Assembly (NCBI GenBank): GCA_021234155.1 | Contig: JAJEKV010000025.1 | Location: forward strand, 13,439,437 to 13,503,436 | Length of the DNA stretch: 64,000 bases | Direction: 5' to 3' | Source: Isoetes taiwanensis | Taxonomy: Eukaryota > Streptophyta > Lycopodiopsida > Isoetales > Isoetaceae | In this document: one piece after another, positions 57,201-64,000 of the stretch | Layout: each line of letters starts with the position of its first letter | How positions within the stretch are numbered: the first letter of the stretch is position 1 | Notes under the pieces: model-generated | Databases searched by the model: none | Seen by the model: the letters and a program-made list of their open reading frames with translations, nothing else | Told to the model about the DNA's origin: nothing | Position numbers and translations under genes: made by a program

Positions 57201-60200
57201 CGAATTGCAGGTTCCTGGAACAAAGGATTCAACCTGGATACGGAACCAGATCCGGAGTGTGGTCTTTAGCGATTTCTGGCTGAGCTGCCGTGAAAGGTCG
57301 CTTCTGAAGCTTTTGGGTCAGCCTCCGGGTTTGGACTCTCCTAATGAGGAGGCCTGTCCCCGGCCTTGTTTGACTTAGCAAGTGTGCCAAATACCAACAA
57401 CAAAGCCACCGACCGCTCAGTGCAAACTATTTGATCTAAACCTTATCCAAAATTTTGAAATGGTCTGTGATGTTGGCTTGTATGACGAGGGAAGCTAGCC
57501 GACAAAAATCAATTTCAAGTCCATTTTATGGCATTAATTACGAATTTACGAATGTCTGCTAATGCGAAAGCTTTACTTCGGGATTTAATCGCCACAACGG
57601 AGGAGCCAGTCCAAACTCCATTTCGCCTTTGCTTCGCTCTCAATCGCATGTGATCGCCACGCCCTATGCAAGACTAAGATCTAAAACGCAAACCGCTAGA
57701 ACTCCGGGTAACCTATGGTGTTTGATGAGGCTTCTATCCTTGTCGATTTGATCGACCTTCCATACCGTGGTCTTGACGTGAGGGTGTTGACGAGCACTTA
57801 CCTTAAAACCACCCGGAAGTAGCTTTGTCCCAAAAGCCCCTTCCCGGCTGTCTCCGGGCGACGGACGCGCAACTCTCCCGAATCGGATTCGCCTCCCCAA
57901 TGGACTCTGCAATGCCTACATTGTCTCTGTGGACTAAGTTTGCGGCCGTAAGCCCACCCTTCGGTAGCCAGCTAAACTATCTCATGTGCAACACACCAGA
58001 AATAATCGGGTCAGGAGGTGGTCACATCACTACAATGTAGGGCTGAAGTGTTTCTTTCTTCTTTGCAAACTCACTGCGGTAACTTGGTCCCTAGTGGTAA
58101 TTTTCGGCATTCCAGACGATGTATGGCCTGACGCAAGATTTTCCGAGTCTCCGCGAATGTCCTAACGACAAAACACTTTGGTTTCAATCGCGCCTTCAGA
58201 TTTCTCAAGGGGTTTGATACAAATTTCTCCGACTCGGATGTTGATTTTTTGGACCTTCTGATCACTGTGGTTCCTTGAAACGATCTAACTACGATACCGG
58301 AACCGATCCTGAGTATGGTCTTTAGCTGCATTTTTCCCGGACGAAGCTTTTTGGGGCTCACCGCCCTGACTCTCCCCTCTAATAAGGAGGGGTCTTGCAA
58401 GGTCCTCGGGCTCCTTGTTTGACTTTAAGGGTGTGCCGCTTCTACGTGTCTAACAACAAAGTTGCCCTGACCGCTCTAGTGCAACCATTTGATCTGTAAA
58501 CCTTATCCAAAATTCTGAAAGTGGGCCAGATGTTGGCGATGACTTAGGAAGCTAGGCCGGACAAAAATCGTAATTTAAGTCCTGCATTTATGCATTAATT
58601 ATTAATTTATGTTCCTATACTGCAAAAGCGTCTCTTGACTTAAACGCCATAACGTGGGAGGAGTATTGTGTCCAACTCCCCATTCCGCCACTTCCTTGCT
58701 TCTCGCTCAACTGGTACGTGATCCACTAATGTCCTGGGCGTAAAGACTGTAACTTCTAAGACTCAAAACGCAAAACCCCTGAACTCCTGCAACTCATGTA
58801 TTTTACGCTTCTGAGGCTCTATCCTTGTCGATTTGAATAGGACCTTGCGCCGCGGTCTTGACATGTGCCACTTTGTTACCCGACTCAAAACCACCCTAAG
58901 TAAAATTTTGCCCCTAAAAGTCCTCTCCCTGCTGGCTCCGCTAATTTCCGATGGGCAACTTCCTCTCTCCTCCTGAATCGATCCGCCTCTCCATCGGACT
59001 CCGTAACGCCGACATTGCCCTTAGGGACTAAGTTTTAGGCCAGAAGCCCACCCCTTCAAGAAGCCAAATATCTTATGTGCGCAAATACACTCAGAGTCAA
59101 TTGGCCTAGGAGGTGGTCAATAATACCTAAATGTAGGCTTAGTGTTTCTTTATTTTGCAAACCCACCGTAACTTGATCCCTAGGGTAATTTTGGCATTCC
59201 TGACGATGTGGCTAAGTCGACGCAGATTTCGAGCCTCCGCGAATGTCCGAACGAATGTCACTTGGTTTCTAATCGGGTCGCCTGGTGATTGGCACGGCTT
59301 GATATGTTCTCCCTCGACGGATGTTGATTTTGACTTCTCGACCGTGTTCCTTGAACAAAGGATTCAACGGCCGATACTGAACCGATCCGGAGTGTGGTCT
59401 TTAGCTGCGACGTACGGGAGAGCGCCAGAAAGGCTCGAAGCTTTTTAGCTCACCTCCTCGGGTTTGACTCTCCTCTAATGAGGAGGCTCTTGCAAGGTCC
59501 TCGCCTGGTTTGACTTGGGCAAGTGTGCTGCATTTTTCCAAATAAATGTAGTCAGCCTGACCGTGCTCTAGTGCAACCATTCATCTTAAACCTTATCCAA
59601 AAATTTTTGAAAGTTGGCCTCAGATAAGTTACGATGACTTAGAAGTTAGCCGACAAAAAATCAGAACTTAAGTCCGTACTATGCATTAATTACTTAATTT
59701 ACTTAACGTCTTGCTACCGCGTGCTGCCCTTGACTCTTAACTCCGCCACAACGAGGAGGCTGTGTCCAACTCCATTCCGCCGGGCCTCTTGCTTCAAGGC
59801 TCTCAACTCCGCATGTGATCGCCACGCCCCAAGTGCGTGCAAAAGACCAAAAACTCTAAGACTCCAAACGCAAACCCCCAAGAACCCGCAACTCATGTGG
59901 TTTTACTGCCGGAGGCTCTCTATCCTTGTCGATTTGAATAGGACCTGGCGCCGGTCTGATCGCAGAGGGGGGCGTTTACTCTTCGTGAGCACCTGACCCT
60001 AAAAACCACCCTGCCCCTAAAAGCCCTCCGGCTGCCCCGGCGACGGACGCAACTTCCTCTCCCAACTTGATCCTGCTCGCCAATGGACTCAGAATCGCTA
60101 TACGCTCCTCAGTGGACTGCTTCAGGGCTTAAGCCCACCTCCCTTCTCAAGAAGCGCCAAATCATCTCATGTTGGTCATTAATAATCGCAATGTAAAGTA

Positions 60201-63200
60201 AGTGTTTTTTCTTTGCAAAACTCCATCGTAACTTGGTCCCTAGGTACTTTTGGCATTCGACGATGTATGGCCTGACGCAAGATTTCGAGTCCTCGCACGT
60301 CCCGCAACCACAAACACTTTTGGTTTAATCGCCGCCTCGCTAGACGCTGGCGTGTTTGATATGTTCTCCCGGACGGATGTTGGATTTGACCTTTCTGACT
60401 CAGGTTCCCCGAACAAAGGATCTAACTACGGATATCGGAACCGAGATCCGGAGTGTGGTCTTTAGCGACGTCAGCGGAGCGCCAGAGTTACCGCCTCGAA
60501 GCTTTTTGGGGCTCATTCCTGGTCTGACTCTCCTCTAATGAGGTGAGGTCTTTGCAAGGTTCTCGGCCCATTTGACTTAAATGTGTTAGCTCTACCAACA
60601 ACAGCGTCTTGACCGCTCTAGTGCAAACTATTTGATCTAAACTCTTATCCAAATTTTTGAAAGGTCTTATAAGTTGGATGTATTAATTTAGGAAACTAGT
60701 CAGACAAAACATTTCCGTAATCAAGTCCGTACTATGCATTAATTACTTAATTTACGTAATCGTCTTACACGCGAAAAGCGCCCTTGACTTCAACTCGCTT
60801 TATAACTCGTGAGTATGCGTCCAAACTCCATTCCGCTGGGCCTCCTTGCAGCCAAGGCTCTCAATCGCATGTGATCCGCTACCTCCTGCGTGAAAGACCA
60901 AAATCCCCGCGACCTAAATGCAAACCCTCGCTAGAACTCCGCAACTCATGTGGTTTACGCTTCGGTGGGCTCTATCCTTTGTCGATTTGAATAGAGCTAG
61001 TACGGTCTTGACATGGGTGTTGACGCCGTTAATTCCGGACCCTAAAACCACCTCGGCAGCCTTTGCCCCAAAAGTCCTTCTCCCCGGCCCCGGCGACGGA
61101 TTTCCGCAACTTCTCCCGAATCGCGGATCCGCTCAATGGACTGTACCGACATTGCCCTAGGGACCGCTTTGCGGGCCGTATTCCACCCTTCGGCTATTAG
61201 TTTAACCATTCATACACTCAGAGTCAATCGCTCTAGGAGGTGGGCCGAATAATGCGAAATGTAGGGCGTAGCGTTTCTTTATTTTGCAAACTCACCGTAA
61301 CTGGTCCCTAGGGTAATTTTGGTATTCCTGACGATGTATAAGCTCGGATTCATTTCTGGAGTCTGCGAACCGAACGACAAAACACTTTGGTTTCTATTAA
61401 TCGCCGCCTGTGACGCTTCATGCTGATGTTCCTCCCGGACGGATGTTGGATTTTTCCGACCTTCCTAATTGTGTTCCCCGAACAAAGATTCAACTACGAT
61501 ACGGAACCGGTGATCCCGAGTGTGGTCTTTAGCGACGGGCTGAAATGCTTCGCCGTGAAAGGTCAGCCTCGAAGCTTTTAAATTCGGGCCTCCCCGGGTT
61601 CTGACTTCTCCCTCTTAATGAGGGAAAATCTCGGTATGTCCCAGCCTTGTTTGACGGCAAGGTGCTGCCTGCTTGCCCAACAAATGTAGTCAGCCTGACC
61701 GCTCTAGTGCAAACTATTTGATCTAAACTCATCCAAAATTTTGGAAAGTTGGCCTCAGAGGTTGGCTTATGACGAGGGAAGCTAGCTGGACAAAAATCAG
61801 ACTTAAGTCCGCATCATGCATTAATTACTTAATTTACTTAATGTCTTGCTACCGCAGCCTTTGACTTCTAACCGCCACAACGGAGGAGTCAGTCCAAACC
61901 CATTTCAAGGCCTCTCGCTTCGCTTCAATCGCATGTGATCGCCACGCCCCAAGTGCGCAAAGCACGTTTACACCCAAAACGCGAAACCCCGCGAACCTCG
62001 CAACCATAGGGTTTACGCTTCGAGGCCTCTGTATCCTGTCGACGGATCAGGACCTTTGCGCCGTCTTGACGAGGGTGTTGACGCAGCACCTTTAATTTAA
62101 AAACCACCCTAAGTAGCTTGTCCCAAAAAGTCCTTTCCCCGGCTAAGCCCCGCTTACTCGACGCAACTTCCTCTCCTGAACTCTGATCCGCCTCTCTCGC
62201 CAATGGACTCGTAATGCTCCACATTGCCCTAGGGACCAAGTTTTGTGGCCGGTTTCCACTCTTCTTCAAGAAGGCCAACTATCTCATGTGCAAATACACT
62301 CAGAGTCAATTGGCCTAGAGGTGGCCGTATCACTTCAAGAATGTAGGGCGAAGTGTTTCTTTCTTCTTTTGCAAAACTGACCGTGTAACTTGGTCCCTAG
62401 GGTAATTTTGGCATTCCGCATTTATGTGGGCGAAGTCGATCTGCGATTGTGCCTCCGCAATGTCCGAACGACAAAACACTTTGGTTTCTACACCGTCGCC
62501 TCGCCAGACGCTTCGCTGATATGTTCCTCCTGGACGCGATGTTGATTTCTTTGGACCTTCTCGACTAAAGTTCCTTTGGAACAAAGGATTCAACTACGAT
62601 ACTCTGAACCGGATCCTGAGTATGGTTCTTAGCGACGCTCTCGACGAGCCGGAAGCTTTTGGGGCTCTCCCGGGGTCTCGACTCTCCCTCTAATAAGGAG
62701 GCCTTGCAAGGTCCCGCCTTGTTTTGATCGGCAAAAGGCCTGCTGCCCAACAACAGCTGCCCTAATCGCTCTAGTGCAAACTATTTGATCTAAACCTTAT
62801 CCAAAATTTTGAAAGTGGGCCTCAGATGTTGGCGATGACCTCTAGAAGCTAGCCGACAAAAATCGTAATTTAAGTCCGCATTCATGCATTAATTACTTAA
62901 TTTATGTCTTGCTACCGCAGCCGCCCTCAATTTAACCGCCACAACGGAGGAGTATTGTGTCCAAACTCCATTCGCCACTCTTTGCTTCGCCTTCAACTAC
63001 ATGTGATCCGACCACGCCCCAAGTGCAAAAGCATCAAAACTCTCTAAGACCCAAAACGCAAACCCCGCGAACCCGCAACTCATAGGGTTTTACGCTTCTG
63101 GTATTCTATCCTTGGTCGTGATTTGAATAGACTCATGCTCGTCTTGACATGAAGACTTGTTAATTCCGGGAATTTAAAACTTTCACCCTGGCCTTTTGCC

Positions 63201-63967
63201 CTAAAGTCCTCTCCTCCTCCCGCTATTCCTCTCGGGCGACGCGATGGGCAACTTCCCTCTCCCGAACTGATCCTGCCTCGGCCAATGGACTCAACGACAT
63301 TGCCCTAGGGACCAAGTTTTGTACGTAGTTTCCACCCCTTCAGCGTTTCCGCAACCATCTTATGCAACACACTCGAATAAATGGGCTCCAGGAGGTGGCT
63401 GCTTCATCACCTAAATGTGTATTTAAGTGTTTCTTTATTTGCAAACCTGACCGCGGTAACTTGATCCCTAGGGTAATTTTGGTATTCCTGACGATGTGGC
63501 GAAAGCTCTGACGGCAGATTTCTCGAGCTCCGCAATGTCCGAACGACAAAACACTTTGGTTTCTATTAATCGTCAGCTCGCAGGACGCCTTCACGGGTTT
63601 GATATGTTCTCCTGACGATGTTGATTTTTGACCTTCTCTAATTGTGTTCCTTGAACAAAGGATTCAACTACGGATACTGAACCGAGATCCCGGAGTGTGG
63701 TCTTTAGCGACACGGCTGAGCGCCGCCAGAAAGGTCACGAAGCTTTTGGGGCTCGGCCTCGGGTTTGACTCTCCTCTAATGAGGAGAGGCCTTGCAAGGT
63801 CCTCGCCTTTGTTTGATCGCAAGTGTGCTGGCCACGCCTGAATAACAAATCAGCCTGACCGCTCTAGTGCAAACTATTTGATCTAAACCTTATCCAAAAA
63901 ATTTTGGAAAGTTGGCCTGTAGTGTTGGCTTATGATTTAGGGAAGCTAGCCGACAAAAAAATCAACT
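51240..63967. repeat. 1.08-kb tandem satellite, about 12 copies
   Basis: The anchor GCATTAATTACTTAATTTA occurs near 52101, 53184, 54275 (variant), 55388, 56445, 57531, 58592, 59683, 60736, 61818 and 62886. Spacings are 1053-1113 bp. Each unit has a GC-richer part and a short AT-rich part with the anchor. The GC-richer part contains GTGTTGACGCC, GCCCCAAAAGTCCTCTCC, CGACATTGCCCTAGGGACC, TAACTTGGTCCCTAGGG, ACGACAAAACACTTTGG, GATATGTTCTCC and GAGTGTGGTCTTTAGCG. No long open frame is conserved across units. The copies differ mainly by short indels at C/G-rich places. The array starts at about 51240 and is cut off at the adapter. Confidence 0.95.
51423..51606. repeat. Inverted repeat inside each 1.08-kb unit (first copy)
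   Basis: In each unit ATTGCCCTAGGGACCAAGTT is followed about 130-150 bp later by AACTTGGTCCCTAGGGTAAT, its near-perfect reverse complement. The wider arms also match (CGACATTGCC...TTTTGGCATTCCG). Coordinates are for the first unit, where the right arm (51577-51600) is slightly altered. The same pair is seen, for example, at about 56862 and 57027. The structure could fold into a stem-loop or mark the ends of a short element captured in the unit. Confidence 0.75.
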
Positions 63968-63990
63968 AGCAATACGTAACTGAACGAAGT
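63968..63990. other. Nanopore ligation-adapter sequence (artefact)
   Basis: The bases from 63969 begin GCAATACGTAACTGAACGAA and continue GT, which is exactly the bottom strand of the Oxford Nanopore ligation Y-adapter known from adapter-trimming tools. It interrupts a 1.08-kb unit just after GACAAAAAAATCAAC, where other units continue ATCGTAATTTAAGTCC. It is not genomic. The final ten bases (63991-64000) come from whatever was joined to the adapter. Confidence 0.95.
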
Positions 63991-64000
63991 GGCATACCAA

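Noticed and set aside
51240-63967. The 1.08-kb array as ribosomal DNA or 5S spacer
   Set aside because: I found no 5S, 18S or 25S-like segment in the unit, and no conserved polymerase III box arrangement that I could recognise.
51240-63967. Short open frames of 60-117 codons in the 1.08-kb array
   Set aside because: They change frame and position from unit to unit and none is conserved across copies.
1-64000. tRNA, rRNA and telomere repeats
   Set aside because: I saw no cloverleaf or rRNA-like segment and no run of telomeric units beyond isolated AAACCCTA phrases. A dedicated search was not possible here.

Overview
The window looks like nuclear DNA of a land plant with a large, repeat-rich genome. 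The evidence is L1-type LINEs with plant-like reverse transcriptase motifs, a plant-type class 3 lipase, kilobase tandem arrays, an AT-rich background and exon/intron-like signals. There is no bacterial operon structure. I cannot name the species. A nanopore ligation-adapter sequence lies at 63968-63990, so the DNA was assembled from nanopore reads and was not fully trimmed. Copies of each repeat differ mostly by small indels in C/G-rich contexts, so apparent frameshifts in every gene below may be sequencing errors rather than real lesions.

Layout. (1) 1-1317 and 5075-10850: a satellite of 19-bp monomers of the type CTCCAACATGCCACCTAGG. (2) 1318-5074: an interruption holding a degenerate LINE reverse transcriptase (minus strand) embedded in G/T-rich low-complexity DNA. 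(3) 10851-19700: mostly single-copy DNA, with a reverse-oriented relative of the 1.08-kb repeat (about 11190-11375), a duplicated protein-kinase N-lobe exon, the rest of that kinase (14390-15615) and a foldback MITE (13253-13451). (4) 19720-20870: about 5.5 copies of a roughly 210-bp repeat. (5) 21265-43515: a 7.1-kb unit in tandem (copy A complete; copy B complete but split by a 6.7-kb L1-type LINE; copy C truncated and internally deleted). Each unit carries exon-like islands of one unidentified minus-strand gene. (6) 44830-46066: a class 3 lipase / phospholipase A1-like gene, followed by a minisatellite. (7) 46390-51240: sparse DNA with a likely retroposon 3' end. (8) 51240-63967: about 12 copies of a 1.08-kb, GC-richer tandem repeat, ending at the adapter.

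The recognisable cellular genes are few: the lipase (jasmonate/phospholipid-type lipase family), the Ser/Thr kinase, and the unidentified gene in the 7.1-kb unit. The rest is satellite and retrotransposon DNA. Nearly all long open frames in the satellite are by-products of a stop-free monomer. No novel defence or regulatory system could be supported. The most useful observations are the adapter and probable mis-join at the right edge, the 7.1-kb gene amplification with its LINE insertion, and the organisation of the 19-bp and 1.08-kb arrays.
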